DNA from: Candidatus Zixiibacteriota bacterium
Lineage (GTDB): Bacteria; Zixibacteria; MSB-5A5; GN15; FEB-12
NCBI GenBank assembly: GCA_040756055.1
Contig: JBFLZR010000011.1
Coordinates: 1-38,370 of the forward strand
Length of the DNA: 38,370 nucleotides
Direction of reading: 5' to 3'
The stretch's first letter is position 1; every line of letters starts with the position of its first letter. Shown here one piece after another: positions 26,175 to 34,631 of this stretch. The notes beneath the pieces are model-generated. The model saw nothing but the letters and a program-made list of their open reading frames with translations, was not told the origin of the DNA and made no database searches. The translations under genes and the position numbers were made by a program.

Positions 26175-27494
26175 ATGATATTACGTTACATCGGTGTAAT
26201 TCTCGGTCTGGCGTTGATTGTGACGCTCGGTTGTTCCGGTGATGATGAGACTATCGTGGGACCGGCTGACACAACGCCGCCTGCGGATATTCTGAATCTG
26301 ACTGCCAGTGATCCCAGCGGCAGCACGGTCACTCTTGTCTGGACAGCTTCGGGCGATGATGGTGTGTTGGCAAGGGCCGACCACTATGAAATAAAATACT
26401 CTATTTCGCCGATCACCGAAGACAACTGGAGCGCGGCCACGACGGTTGCCGATCCTCCATATCCGTCCGTGGTTGGCTATCCGGATACTTGTATTGTCAG
26501 CGGCTTGTCTCCCGTCACAACATACTACTTTGCCGTCAAAGTGGCTGATGAGGCGGACAACTGGTCGGGTATTTCGAACGTCGTCAGCGCCACAACCCTT
26601 CTCGCCGGTAGCTGGTCTGTCTACACAGAAAGCAACAGCGGGTTACCTTCGGACATGGTCAGGGATATCGCCGCCACCGGATACGGCCGCTTCTTCGCCA
26701 CCAATGCCGGACTGGCTCATCTGAACGGCCTGACATGGACAATATTCGATACCGCCAACTCCTATATACCAGGTGATGACCTCACTTGCCTTGCGGTTGA
26801 TGGAACGGGAATGTTGTGGATCGGCACCAGTTCCGCAGGACTGAGCCGGTTCAACGGCGCTACCTTCACGAATTATTCCAGCGACAGCACTTCGCTTCTC
26901 TCGAATTCCATCAACTCCATTGCGGTATCCCCCGATAACGAAATCTGGGTTGGAACGACCGGCGGTATCTTTCACCAGGTTGATACCGGCTGGGTAAATT
27001 ACAACACGTCCAACACCAGTGGCGGCTTGAACTCCAACATCATAGGTTCTCTGGCTTTCGACTCCGCCGGGTATCTCTGGATTGGATACAACTATGGCGG
27101 CGCCAGTCGATTCGATGGTGTGAATTTCGAGGACTTTAACGCGGGAGACGGTTTCACGTCGGGAGGCGTGATATCGATTCTGCCAACCGCGGGCAGAGTC
27201 TGGTTCGGAACCGAGCAGGGAGCGTTCAGCTATGACGGCAGTGATTGGAGTGTACTGAATACATCGAATAGCGAACTGACAAGCGATGTTATTTTTTCGA
27301 TAGCGGTCGATCTGGCCGGGCACCGCTGGTTTGCCACTAATGATGGCGTGTTTAGATACGATGGCGCCGCCTGGACACACTACACCACCGTCAACAGTCT
27401 CCTTCCGGATAACGTCGTCAATATGGTAAAGACCGATGCTTACGGAACAATCTGGATTGGAACCGAAGGCGGGGCGGCGGCGTTTGACGACTGA
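26175..27494 (+). CDS. Lipoprotein with Fn3 domain and seven-bladed propeller
   Basis: A 439-residue lipoprotein: hydrophobic signal, then TLGC with Cys20. Residues 35-140 form a fibronectin type III domain (TVTLVWTASGDDG, YEIKYSIS, TTYYFAVKVADEADNWS). From about 155 to the end there are seven repeats of the form IxSIAxDxxGxxWxGTxxGxxxxDGxxWxxY. These are the two-component-regulator-propeller type repeat, enough for a closed seven-blade propeller. AAGAGGA serves as ribosome site. It is likely exposed on the envelope and may bind ligands or partners; no catalytic motif is seen. Freestanding, with no histidine-kinase domain attached. Confidence 0.85.
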   Translation: MILRYIGVILGLALIVTLGCSGDDETIVGPADTTPPADILNLTASDPSGSTVTLVWTASGDDGVLARADHYEIKYSISPITEDNWSAATTVADPPYPSVVGYPDTCIVSGLSPVTTYYFAVKVADEADNWSGISNVVSATTLLAGSWSVYTESNSGLPSDMVRDIAATGYGRFFATNAGLAHLNGLTWTIFDTANSYIPGDDLTCLAVDGTGMLWIGTSSAGLSRFNGATFTNYSSDSTSLLSNSINSIAVSPDNEIWVGTTGGIFHQVDTGWVNYNTSNTSGGLNSNIIGSLAFDSAGYLWIGYNYGGASRFDGVNFEDFNAGDGFTSGGVISILPTAGRVWFGTEQGAFSYDGSDWSVLNTSNSELTSDVIFSIAVDLAGHRWFATNDGVFRYDGAAWTHYTTVNSLLPDNVVNMVKTDAYGTIWIGTEGGAAAFDD

Positions 27495-27698
27495 TTGATA
27501 CATGGTCAGATGCCAAAAATAGACTCGGAAAAGCCGGGTCGGTCAAACCGGGGGGGCCGAAATTGCGTTTTAATTGATGAAGAGCGCTTGACACCGGTGA
27601 GCGTAGCAGTTAAGTAATTGTCATCCAATATTTTCAGGCTTGGCTGATCTATAAAAACGGGATAGAAAGAGACGGTTACTTTAGCCGACATTAAAATA

Positions 27699-27704
27699 TA
27701 TAAT
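27699..27704 (+). promoter_or_regulatory. Possible -10 box of glmM-glmS
   Basis: A perfect TATAAT lies 14 bases before the glmM ATG, but at the proper distance the -35 region is only TTACTT (27676-27681), a poor match. If used, the leader would be about 8 bases. The rest of the 224-base gap after 27494 shows no gene and only an imperfect GC-rich fold without a T-run. Confidence 0.35.
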
Positions 27705-27718
27705 ACGGATTATAGCTG

Positions 27719-29074
27719 ATGAAACAGAAGTTGGTAAAATCTACCTCGGGTGTAAGAGGGGTAATCGGAGCCGGTCTTGACCCGGTTATGGCAACCGCCT
27801 ACGGAGCCGCTTTCGGTACGCTTGTTAAGACAGGTACGGTGGTTATCGGCCGCGATAGCAGACCTTCGGGCTCAATGATCCTCCCGGCGGTAATCTCCGG
27901 GCTGGTATCGGTCGGTATTGATGTTGTCGATATCGGTATTGTCCCGACGCCGACCGTCGAGATAGCGGTGAAACAACTCAGGGCGGTTGGTGGAATCTGT
28001 GTCACAGCTTCGCACAACCCATCTGAATGGAATGCCCTGAAATTCTTCAACGATCGAGGCGAGTTCATAACCCCCGCGCAGTACAAGAGGCTGGACCGCA
28101 TTTACTCGACCGGCGCCTTTGCATACAAGACGTACAAAGACCTCGGTAAGGTGGTTGTTCAGAATCACTGGGTTGGTGAGCACGTAAAGAAGACCCTCAA
28201 AGTGAGAGCGGTAGACAAGGCTGCCGTAATAAACCGCAAGTTCAAGGTGGTTGTCGATGCTGTCAACGGGGCAGGTTCGGAGGCTCTCCCATTGTTGCTG
28301 ACGAGACTCGGGGCGAAAGTTGTAGAGATCAATTGCGATGGTGACGGTAATTTCAAACGCAACCCCGAACCGGTGCCGGCCAATTTGAGACTGTTGTCAT
28401 CGGCAGTGAAGCGTCACAAGGCTGATATTGGTATGGCCTGCGATCCCGATGCCGACCGGCTCGCTTTGGTCGATGAGAAGGGCAACCCCATCGGAGAGGA
28501 ACTCACGCTTTCAATCGCGGTGGCGGCAGTGCTGTCAAAGACCAAGGGTCCGACAGTAATAAATTTATCAACCTCGAAAGTTACCGAGGAGATTGCTAAT
28601 TCGCTCGGTTCGAAAGTTATTTATTCCAAAGTCGGCGAGAGCAACGTGGTGCAGATGATGCACAATCGCAAAGGCGTGATTGGCGGCGAAGGTAACGGCG
28701 GCGTAATCTATCCCGCGTTCCACAGCGGCCGTGACGCGCTCATTGCCGCCGCGCTGGTGCTGTCGTACTTGGCAAAAAAGAAAATGAGCCTGGGGGAACT
28801 GGTTGCAACTTTCCCCAGGTACTATAATATAAAGACCAAGGGTTTGTTGAAGGCGAACTTTTCGTCGAAGCTTAAGCAGTTCGAAAAAGAAGTCCCCCGT
28901 CTACTGGGCAAAACCAGAGTGGACCGTCGCGACGGTCTCCGCTTCGATTTTGAAAGCGGGTGGCTGCAGATTCGTACCTCCAACACTGAGCCCATATACC
29001 GCGTAATCATTGAGACATCGGATAGATCCCTCACCGAAAGTCTCCTTCGAAAAGTGCGGAAATATTTAAAATAG
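27719..29074 (+). CDS. glmM: Phosphoglucosamine mutase (phosphohexomutase family)
   Basis: Interconverts glucosamine-6-phosphate and glucosamine-1-phosphate for UDP-GlcNAc synthesis. At 451 residues it is standard. The phosphoserine is Ser98 in TASHNPSEWNALKFF, the Mg2+ loop is DPDADR (Asp242, 244 and 246), the sugar-recognition loop is GEGNGGVIYP, and the phosphate-binding loop is RTSNTEP near the C-terminus. The family also contains phosphomannomutases and phosphoglucomutases. Adjacency to glmS, 17 bases downstream, decides for GlmM. The form of the active-site loop is like Bacteroidota and archaeal members rather than E. coli GlmM. Confidence 0.85.
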   Translation: MKQKLVKSTSGVRGVIGAGLDPVMATAYGAAFGTLVKTGTVVIGRDSRPSGSMILPAVISGLVSVGIDVVDIGIVPTPTVEIAVKQLRAVGGICVTASHNPSEWNALKFFNDRGEFITPAQYKRLDRIYSTGAFAYKTYKDLGKVVVQNHWVGEHVKKTLKVRAVDKAAVINRKFKVVVDAVNGAGSEALPLLLTRLGAKVVEINCDGDGNFKRNPEPVPANLRLLSSAVKRHKADIGMACDPDADRLALVDEKGNPIGEELTLSIAVAAVLSKTKGPTVINLSTSKVTEEIANSLGSKVIYSKVGESNVVQMMHNRKGVIGGEGNGGVIYPAFHSGRDALIAAALVLSYLAKKKMSLGELVATFPRYYNIKTKGLLKANFSSKLKQFEKEVPRLLGKTRVDRRDGLRFDFESGWLQIRTSNTEPIYRVIIETSDRSLTESLLRKVRKYLK

Positions 29075-29091
29075 CGGATAGGATATAGAAT

Positions 29092-30918
29092 ATGTGCGGA
29101 ATAGTCGGATACGTAGGTCCCAAGAAAGCCATGCCGGTGCTCATAAAAGGGCTCAAACGCCTTGAATACAGAGGCTATGATTCTTCCGGGATCGCCATGC
29201 TGACCGGCTCAGGACTAATGGTTGCCAAGTCGGCGGGAAAGATAAAGAAACTCGAAGAGACACTTAACGGCAACAGCATGGAAAGCACCCACGGTATCGC
29301 CCATACCCGATGGGCCACCCACGGTGAGCCGACTCAGCTGAATGCCCACCCGCACACCGACGAAAAACAGGAGATCGCCCTTGTCCACAACGGTATCATA
29401 GAAAACTACCGCACCCTCAGAGAGTTTCTCGTTCAAAAGGGTTATGAGATCAAGACCGAAACCGACACGGAAATTCTCGTGCATCTGATCAGGTTCAACT
29501 ACAAGGGTTGTCTGACCGAGGCTGTTCGCAACGCTCTGACGCAGGTCGACGGTACTTATGGTATCGCGGTCATCTCGGCGCTGCATCCCGGCATGATTGT
29601 CGTCGCCCGAATGGGTTCGCCGCTGGTTCTGGGGCTCGGTAACGGCGAGAACTTGGTGGCATCGGATGTCTCCGCCATGCTCGAATACACCAATCGCGTG
29701 GTTTATCTCGAGGATGGCGAGATCGCCACTGTTACCGCCACTGATTACAATATCACCACGATTCAGAACGTGCAGATAACTCCTCAAATCGAAGAGGTGA
29801 CGTGGACACTCGACCAGATTGAAAAAGGCGGCTACGACCATTTCATGCTCAAGGAAATTCACGAGCAGCCCACGACTCTTCGCAACGCCATCAGGGGACG
29901 TTTGAATTACGATGAAGGCATTCCGCGCTTGAACGGTTTGAACCTTCAGTATGATCAACTTCGCAAAATCGAAAAAGTCATTATCACGGCCTGCGGAACC
30001 TCGTGGCACGCCGGGCTTATCGGCAAGTACCTGATCGAAGAACTGGCGCGAGTCTCCGTCGATGTCGAGTACGCCTCGGAATTTCGTTACCGTTCCCCGA
30101 TTATCGGCCCGAACGACATTCTCTTCGCTATCAGTCAATCGGGTGAAACCACCGATACGCTGGCTGCCATGCGCGAGGCAAAAAAACGCGGCACGACCGT
30201 GCTCGGTATTGTCAACGTGGTCGGCTCGACCATGGCGCGCGAGACCGACGGTGGCGTGTTTATTCACGCCGGCCCTGAAATCGGTGTGGCATCGACCAAG
30301 GCGTTCACATCGCAGGTCATGGTGCTCAGCCTGATAACGACGCTGCTGGCAAGGATGCGCCAGATGTCTGTTCAGGCGGGGCAGGAGATCATCGCCGCCA
30401 TTCAAAGAATTCCCGACCAGGTCGAACGCTGCCTGCAGACCTCGGAGCAGGTAAAAAAGATAGCCTCCGAGTACTATCGTAATAACAATTTTCTCTATCT
30501 CGGGCGCGGTATCAATTTCCCGGTTGCTCTCGAGGGAGCGCTCAAGCTCAAAGAAATTTCCTATATCCACGCTGAGGGTTACCCGGCGGCCGAGATGAAA
30601 CACGGTCCGATCGCTCTAATCGATGAAAACATGCCGGTCGTGGTCATCGCGCTCAAAGATCCGGTGTACGATAAAGTCATGTCGAATATCGCCGAGGTTA
30701 AGGCCCGCAACGGTAATGTGATCGCGATTGCCACCGAAGGCGACACCGAGATTGCCGATCGTGTCAACCACGTTATCTATATCCCGGAAACCTATCGCCT
30801 GCTTACTCCGCTGCTGTCGATCATCCCGCTGCAGCTTCTGGCCTATCACATCGCCGTCATGCGGGGATGTCACGTCGATCAGCCGAGGAACCTGGCGAAA
30901 TCGGTGACCGTAGAATAA
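29092..30918 (+). CDS. glmS: Glutamine-fructose-6-phosphate aminotransferase
   Basis: Makes glucosamine-6-phosphate from fructose-6-phosphate and glutamine. It has 608 residues, the standard length. The N-terminal glutaminase starts MCGIVGYVG, with the nucleophile Cys exposed after Met removal, and continues with GIAHTRWATHGEP and HNGIIENY. Two SIS sugar-isomerase domains follow (CGTSWHAG and ISQSGETTDTLAAM in the first, EGALKLKEISYIHAEGYPAAEMKHGPIALI in the second). The C-terminus NLAKSVTVE is the family end. No glmS ribozyme-like structure can fit, since only 17 bases separate it from glmM. Confidence 0.98.
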   Translation: MCGIVGYVGPKKAMPVLIKGLKRLEYRGYDSSGIAMLTGSGLMVAKSAGKIKKLEETLNGNSMESTHGIAHTRWATHGEPTQLNAHPHTDEKQEIALVHNGIIENYRTLREFLVQKGYEIKTETDTEILVHLIRFNYKGCLTEAVRNALTQVDGTYGIAVISALHPGMIVVARMGSPLVLGLGNGENLVASDVSAMLEYTNRVVYLEDGEIATVTATDYNITTIQNVQITPQIEEVTWTLDQIEKGGYDHFMLKEIHEQPTTLRNAIRGRLNYDEGIPRLNGLNLQYDQLRKIEKVIITACGTSWHAGLIGKYLIEELARVSVDVEYASEFRYRSPIIGPNDILFAISQSGETTDTLAAMREAKKRGTTVLGIVNVVGSTMARETDGGVFIHAGPEIGVASTKAFTSQVMVLSLITTLLARMRQMSVQAGQEIIAAIQRIPDQVERCLQTSEQVKKIASEYYRNNNFLYLGRGINFPVALEGALKLKEISYIHAEGYPAAEMKHGPIALIDENMPVVVIALKDPVYDKVMSNIAEVKARNGNVIAIATEGDTEIADRVNHVIYIPETYRLLTPLLSIIPLQLLAYHIAVMRGCHVDQPRNLAKSVTVE

Positions 30919-30936
30919 CCGAAGGGGTTTAATCCC

Positions 30937-32733
30937 TTGAGTGAACATCTTCTAATCGGCCTGGCCAGCATACTCATACTGGGTATTCTGGCCCAGTGGC
31001 TTGCCTGGCGGCTGCATCTTCCCGCCATCCTGCTGTTGTTGGTTTTCGGTATTATCGCCGGTCCTGTCGTGGGGCTTTTGCGCCCCGATGAGGTCTTCGG
31101 CGAGGCGCTCTTCCCGATTGTGTCAATCTCGGTCGCTATCATTCTCTTCGAGGGAGGTCTGAGCCTCAAACTTTCCGAACTTCGCAAAACGGGTGGCGTC
31201 GTCACCCGGCTTGTGACGATCGGAATACTCGTCACATGGCTTTTTGGGGCGCTGGCGGCGCACTATGTCGCGCGTCTGGAGTGGTCGCTGGCGATTCTGC
31301 TGGGCGCCATCCTCGTTGTCTCGGGGCCGACTGTCATTATCCCGCTTCTCAGACAGGTGCGTCCGCGCGGAAGAATCGGCTCGGTAGTCAAGTGGGAAGG
31401 GATCGTTAATGATCCCATCGGAGCGGTTCTCGCGGTGCTTGTATTCGAAGTGATAGTCTCCGGCGGGGCGCACGGAAGCACCAGCGTGGTATTCTGGGGT
31501 GTTATCAAGGCGCTAATGTTTGGCACATTCGTTGGATTGTTATCTGCTGGTGTCATTGTCCTCATGCTACGGAAATTCCTGGTTCCGGACTTCCTGCAGA
31601 ATCCCGTTTCGCTGATGATAGTGATCATGTGCTATGTGGCCGCGAACGGTCTTCAGACCGAATCCGGATTGCTCGCCGTGACAGTCATGGGCGTGGCGCT
31701 CACGAACCAGAAGTTCGTTTCGGTGCATCATATCCTGGAATTCAAAGAAAACCTCCGGGTGCTCCTCATATCGAGCCTGTTTATCGTGCTGGGAGCGCGT
31801 CTTGAAGCATCGCAACTGGCCCTGGCCGGAATAGGAGGATGGATCTTTGTTATAATCCTCATAGTCATAGTTCGGCCCATCGCTGTGTTTGCCTCCACCG
31901 TAGGGACATCGCTGACGACTAATGAACGTCATTTTCTCTCATGGATGGCCCCGCGCGGAATCGTCGCGGCCGCTGTCGTGTCTGTGTTCGCGATCCGTCT
32001 GACCGAAACCGGCCACCCTCAGGCGGCGGCGCTGGTGCCGCTGACGTTTATCGTTATTATCGTCACGGTCGCGGTCTACGGACTCACCGCATCGAAGGTC
32101 GCGCGTCGCCTCAAAGTGTCCCTGAAAGATCCGCAGGGAGTGTTGTTCGCCGGGGCGCCGCCCTGGGCGCGCGATATGGCCAAAATTCTCAAGGACAACG
32201 GATTCGAGGTCGCGATGGTTGACTCCAACTGGGATAACATCACCGAGGCCCGACGCATGGGTCTCACCGGCTATCACGGCAGCGTGCTCGGCGAGGAAAT
32301 GATGTACAATCTGCAACTCGACGGTATCGGGCGACTGTTGGCGGTGACGCCCAACGATGAGGTCAATTCGCTGGCGGCGCTGCATTTTGTCGATGTTTTC
32401 GGAAGCTCCGAGGTGTATCAACTGCCGCCGGCGAAGGAGCGCAAAAAGGACAAACGCGAGCAACTGCCGGAGCATCTTCGCGGACGGTTCCTGTTCGACG
32501 AAGAGGCCAACTGCCGCTATATGACAAACCGGTTTCGTGACGGCGCCGTGATCAAAAGGAATTCTATCACCAAAGAGTTTGATTTCGAGGCGTTCAAGGC
32601 GAAGTATGGGACTTCGGCCCTGCCTGTTTTTTTGATCAACGAGTCCGGCAAGCTCACTGTCGGCACGGTACAGGATCCCCTGTCCCCCAAACCGGGGCAA
32701 ACTATCATCAGCATTGTCAACCCCGTGGACTGA
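30937..32733 (+). CDS. Cation:proton antiporter with C-terminal RCK-like domain
   Basis: A 598-residue membrane protein. About twelve hydrophobic helices cover residues 5-390 and form a CPA-family exchanger, with the ion-binding pair Asn158-Asp159 in GIVNDPIGAVLAVLV and the SGPTVIIPLLRQVRP segment. Residues about 398-500 are a TrkA-N-like nucleotide-binding fold (VLFAGAPPWARDMAKILKDN, VAMVDSN), though the Gly-rich loop is not canonical. The tail of about 95 residues is less clear. The start is TTG at 30937 with GAAGGGG 9 bases upstream. Na+ or K+ for H+ exchange is expected; regulation by a nucleotide is inferred. It follows glmS by 18 bases. Confidence 0.88.
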   Translation: MSEHLLIGLASILILGILAQWLAWRLHLPAILLLLVFGIIAGPVVGLLRPDEVFGEALFPIVSISVAIILFEGGLSLKLSELRKTGGVVTRLVTIGILVTWLFGALAAHYVARLEWSLAILLGAILVVSGPTVIIPLLRQVRPRGRIGSVVKWEGIVNDPIGAVLAVLVFEVIVSGGAHGSTSVVFWGVIKALMFGTFVGLLSAGVIVLMLRKFLVPDFLQNPVSLMIVIMCYVAANGLQTESGLLAVTVMGVALTNQKFVSVHHILEFKENLRVLLISSLFIVLGARLEASQLALAGIGGWIFVIILIVIVRPIAVFASTVGTSLTTNERHFLSWMAPRGIVAAAVVSVFAIRLTETGHPQAAALVPLTFIVIIVTVAVYGLTASKVARRLKVSLKDPQGVLFAGAPPWARDMAKILKDNGFEVAMVDSNWDNITEARRMGLTGYHGSVLGEEMMYNLQLDGIGRLLAVTPNDEVNSLAALHFVDVFGSSEVYQLPPAKERKKDKREQLPEHLRGRFLFDEEANCRYMTNRFRDGAVIKRNSITKEFDFEAFKAKYGTSALPVFLINESGKLTVGTVQDPLSPKPGQTIISIVNPVD

Positions 32734-32738
32734 CCGGC

Positions 32739-32772
32739 AAAACAAAAGAGGGGCTCACGATCGTGAACCCCT
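32739..32772 (-). terminator. Terminator between convergent genes
   Basis: AGGGG-C-TCACGA/TCGTGA-A-CCCCT at 32749-32772 is a near-perfect hairpin. Read on the minus strand it is followed by CTTTTGTTTT, so it should end the sigma/anti-sigma transcript. The plus side lacks a T-run but the hairpin may also slow transcripts from the antiporter gene. Confidence 0.75.
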
Positions 32773-32795
32773 GCTAACGTCTATCGTGACCCGCG

Positions 32796-33533
32796 TTACT
32801 GGGTAACCTCGAGGTCGATTATAACCGTGCCGTCTACTTCGTTGGTGATAACATGGATAGCACCCGGCTCGAATCCGGCGTCAATGAGCTGGTCTCTGAT
32901 CTGTTCTTCGATCTCTTCGGGAGTACCACCGACTTCGGTCGTGATCGTGATTTCACGAAGCTCCTCGACCACCTGCGCGTACAGGCTGCCCGATACTTCC
33001 TTGAGCACCGGCGTGATATCAGGCTCAGCATCGGTACCGGTCATGGTGCGAAACGCCGCGGCGGCGGTCGTGGCCGCTTTCTGATCCGGAAGGTTGCTCA
33101 GGGTCCAGACCGTGCTTTCGCCATCGATGTTGTAATTCACCCAGACATCGTTGAGTCCGAGAGTCGACATCGCCGAAGCAAGCTGGTTGGGATCGGAGAT
33201 GGCCTGGTCCGACGGGAGACTGAAAGCTACGGTGTAACCGACCGTCTTCATGTAGGAGAACGGGATCATGGTGCCACCTAAGATGATGGCGAGAGCTATT
33301 ATCGCGGTGATGCCGCTGACGCGATGATTGGCGAACAATCTTGTTGCTAAAGACATGGCAGTATCCTTTCGGGATGCTTGCTGAGCCGCTTGGGCCTCGA
33401 GCCTTGTCTTGAGAAAAGACAGCGGCGTGGTATTGTCGGCCTGCTGATCGCGAAGAGTCTCGAGCGACTGATTCAGGATGCGCTCGGCTCGCTCGGGGTC
33501 AGTCCGACGGTTGTTGGCTTTGCGAAAAAGCAT
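32796..33533 (-). CDS. One-TM protein, putative anti-sigma factor
   Basis: A 245-residue protein with a cytoplasmic-looking N-terminus (residues 1-70, basic and helical, RTDPERAERILNQSLETLRD), one membrane helix at about 72-95, and an outer part of about 150 residues with two alpha/beta segments (TVGYTVAFSLPSD; REITITTEVGGTPEEIEEQI). This topology and the place directly after an ECF sigma gene suggest an anti-sigma factor. It lacks the HxxxCxxC zinc motif of ZAS domains. ATG 33533 is favoured because GGAG lies 6 bases before it; an upstream ATG at 33590 has no such site. It overlaps the sigma gene by 35 bases. The function is inferred from context. Confidence 0.65.
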   Translation of the reverse strand: MLFRKANNRRTDPERAERILNQSLETLRDQQADNTTPLSFLKTRLEAQAAQQASRKDTAMSLATRLFANHRVSGITAIIALAIILGGTMIPFSYMKTVGYTVAFSLPSDQAISDPNQLASAMSTLGLNDVWVNYNIDGESTVWTLSNLPDQKAATTAAAAFRTMTGTDAEPDITPVLKEVSGSLYAQVVEELREITITTEVGGTPEEIEEQIRDQLIDAGFEPGAIHVITNEVDGTVIIDLEVTQ

Positions 33534-34101
33534 GGGCGGCTCCATTGGTTTGAATTTCTTCGTGTCTTTCAAGATAGCGCTCGATTTCACGGCGCATCTT
33601 TTTGCGCGCGCGGGCGAGTCGGGCTTTTATCGTCCCTGTGGGACGCCGGTACAGGGCGGACAATTCGCCCACTGTCCAGCTTTCAAGTTCATAAAGACTG
33701 ACCAGCGCACGTTCATCGGCAGAAAGAGCGGCCATCGCGCGGCTCACCCATCGACGGGCGCAGTGCGCAGCGGCCGGATCCTGGCCGCAGTCGATCTGCG
33801 CGGCTTGCGATGTGAGGGGGAGACGCCTTTTGCGCCAGCCTCCGGCAAACCGGTTTTTGTGCCGGTTGACGAAGATGCGGTACAGCCACGGGCGGAACGC
33901 ACCCAGCTCTTTGAGGGTGTGAAATTTCCGCATCGCTGTCAGCAGACAGTCCTGATACAGATCATCGCCCTCTTCGCGAGACCCCATCAACCGCCGGCAG
34001 AAAGCTTCGGCCCGGGCATGCTCCGGTTCGAGCAGCTTCCAAAAAAGCTGATGGTCGCTCGTTTGAGGTTGGCTATCTGTTTTCATCAGGGGCTCTGGCA
34101 T
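33499..34101 (-). CDS. ECF-type sigma-70 family factor
   Basis: A 200-residue RNA polymerase sigma factor of the extracytoplasmic-function type. Region 2 covers about 18-88 (EAFCRRLMGSREEGDDLYQD, AFRPWLYRIFVNRHKNRF). Region 4 covers about 120-172 (MAALSADERALVSLYELESW, VGELSALYRRPTGTIKARLARARKKMR), an evident DNA-binding helix-turn-helix. ATG 34101 has AGAGAG 5 bases before it; the reading frame stays open upstream to 34236 but that part is not sigma-like. The group within the ECF classification is not determined. Likely held inactive by the next gene's product. Confidence 0.9.
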   Translation of the reverse strand: MPEPLMKTDSQPQTSDHQLFWKLLEPEHARAEAFCRRLMGSREEGDDLYQDCLLTAMRKFHTLKELGAFRPWLYRIFVNRHKNRFAGGWRKRRLPLTSQAAQIDCGQDPAAAHCARRWVSRAMAALSADERALVSLYELESWTVGELSALYRRPTGTIKARLARARKKMRREIERYLERHEEIQTNGAAHAFSQSQQPSD

Positions 34102-34213
34102 AAGTGCTCTCTTTACCGTTTTGTTTAAAGACAGTTTGAAACCCGATTCGGTTGCCTGTCTTTGGCACAAGATGTTACCCGTTATATGTAGCCTGCGTGG
34201 TTTTGTTTCACCC

Positions 34214-34229
34214 GGCGGCCACGGCCGCC
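34214..34229. repeat. GC-rich hairpin upstream of the sigma factor gene
   Basis: GGCGGC (34214-34219), loop CACG, GCCGCC (34224-34229). There is no T-run on either side. It may be part of the sigma gene leader or a short palindromic element. Confidence 0.5.
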
Positions 34230-34319
34230 TTAACACAACGATATGGCCGCCGTAATCGCCTGTTAAACAGCGACTTATTTCGATATGGCTTCGCCTTTAG
34301 GTTTCTGATATAAAACACC

Positions 34320-34384
34320 GCTACCACTACAAACCGCCGTTACCACTACAAACCCCCGCTACCACTACAAACCCCCGCTACCAC
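34320..34384. repeat. 19-bp tandem repeat, three copies and a part
   Basis: Unit GCTACCACTACAAACCCCC at 34320, 34339 and 34358 (first copy ends CGCC, second starts GT), then a partial GCTACCAC from 34377. The units abut with no spacer. Variation between copies is one to two bases. Confidence 0.85.
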
Positions 34385-34388
34385 GTCA

Positions 34389-34406
34389 CCCCCGCGAAAG
34401 CGGGGG
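34389..34406. repeat. CCCCCGC-GAAA-GCGGGGG hairpin element
   Basis: A perfect seven-pair stem with a GAAA loop, flanked by GTCA and CCCAG. This resembles a short palindromic intergenic element seen in many bacterial genomes (GTCACCCCCGCGAAAGCGGG...). It directly follows the tandem repeat. Confidence 0.7.
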
Positions 34407-34497
34407 CCCAGCCACACGCGACCGCTTTCAGGGCGCGTTACTTCGGCGGAGGTCGGAATCCACATATTCACAATGGACGGTGTGGTCTACAATCCCT

Positions 34498-34526
34498 TTG
34501 ACATTCCCCGCCCTGCCTTTTATTTT
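34498..34526 (+). promoter_or_regulatory. Promoter of the pentapeptide-repeat gene
   Basis: TTGACA (34498-34503), 17 bases, then TATTTT (34521-34526). Transcription would start near 34533, leaving about 100 bases before the ATG at 34632. Confidence 0.45.
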
Positions 34527-34631
34527 GTGTAAGTTAGCGGGAGGTTTTGCTTGAATCCGCTTACCTTGATTTCACAGCTTGGCAAGATGATCCTAAAGAA
34601 CTAACACTGTGTCAGCAAACGATGGAGCGGT

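Larger units (their letters stand above)
34102..34631. other. 530-base noncoding stretch rich in repeats
   Basis: The gap between the divergent sigma factor and pentapeptide genes holds no supported gene. It contains the upstream region of the sigma gene, a GC hairpin at 34214-34229, a 19-bp tandem repeat at 34320-34384, a CCCCCGC-GAAA-GCGGGGG hairpin at 34389-34406 and the pentapeptide gene promoter at 34498-34526. Confidence 0.6.

Noticed and set aside
27520-27570. Terminator after the propeller lipoprotein
   Set aside because: The GC-rich CCGGG...CCGGGGGGG stretch does not form a clean stem and has no following T-run.
29075-29091. glmS ribozyme or riboswitch
   Set aside because: Only 17 bases separate glmM from glmS, far too short for the structure.
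29215-30603. 462-codon open frame antisense to glmS
   Set aside because: Long, but fully within glmS, rich in His/Arg/Asp as expected from reading glmS codons backwards, and with no recognisable domain.
34320-34384. Possible CRISPR array
   Set aside because: Units are 19 bases with no spacers between them and no cas gene is present; it is a plain tandem repeat.
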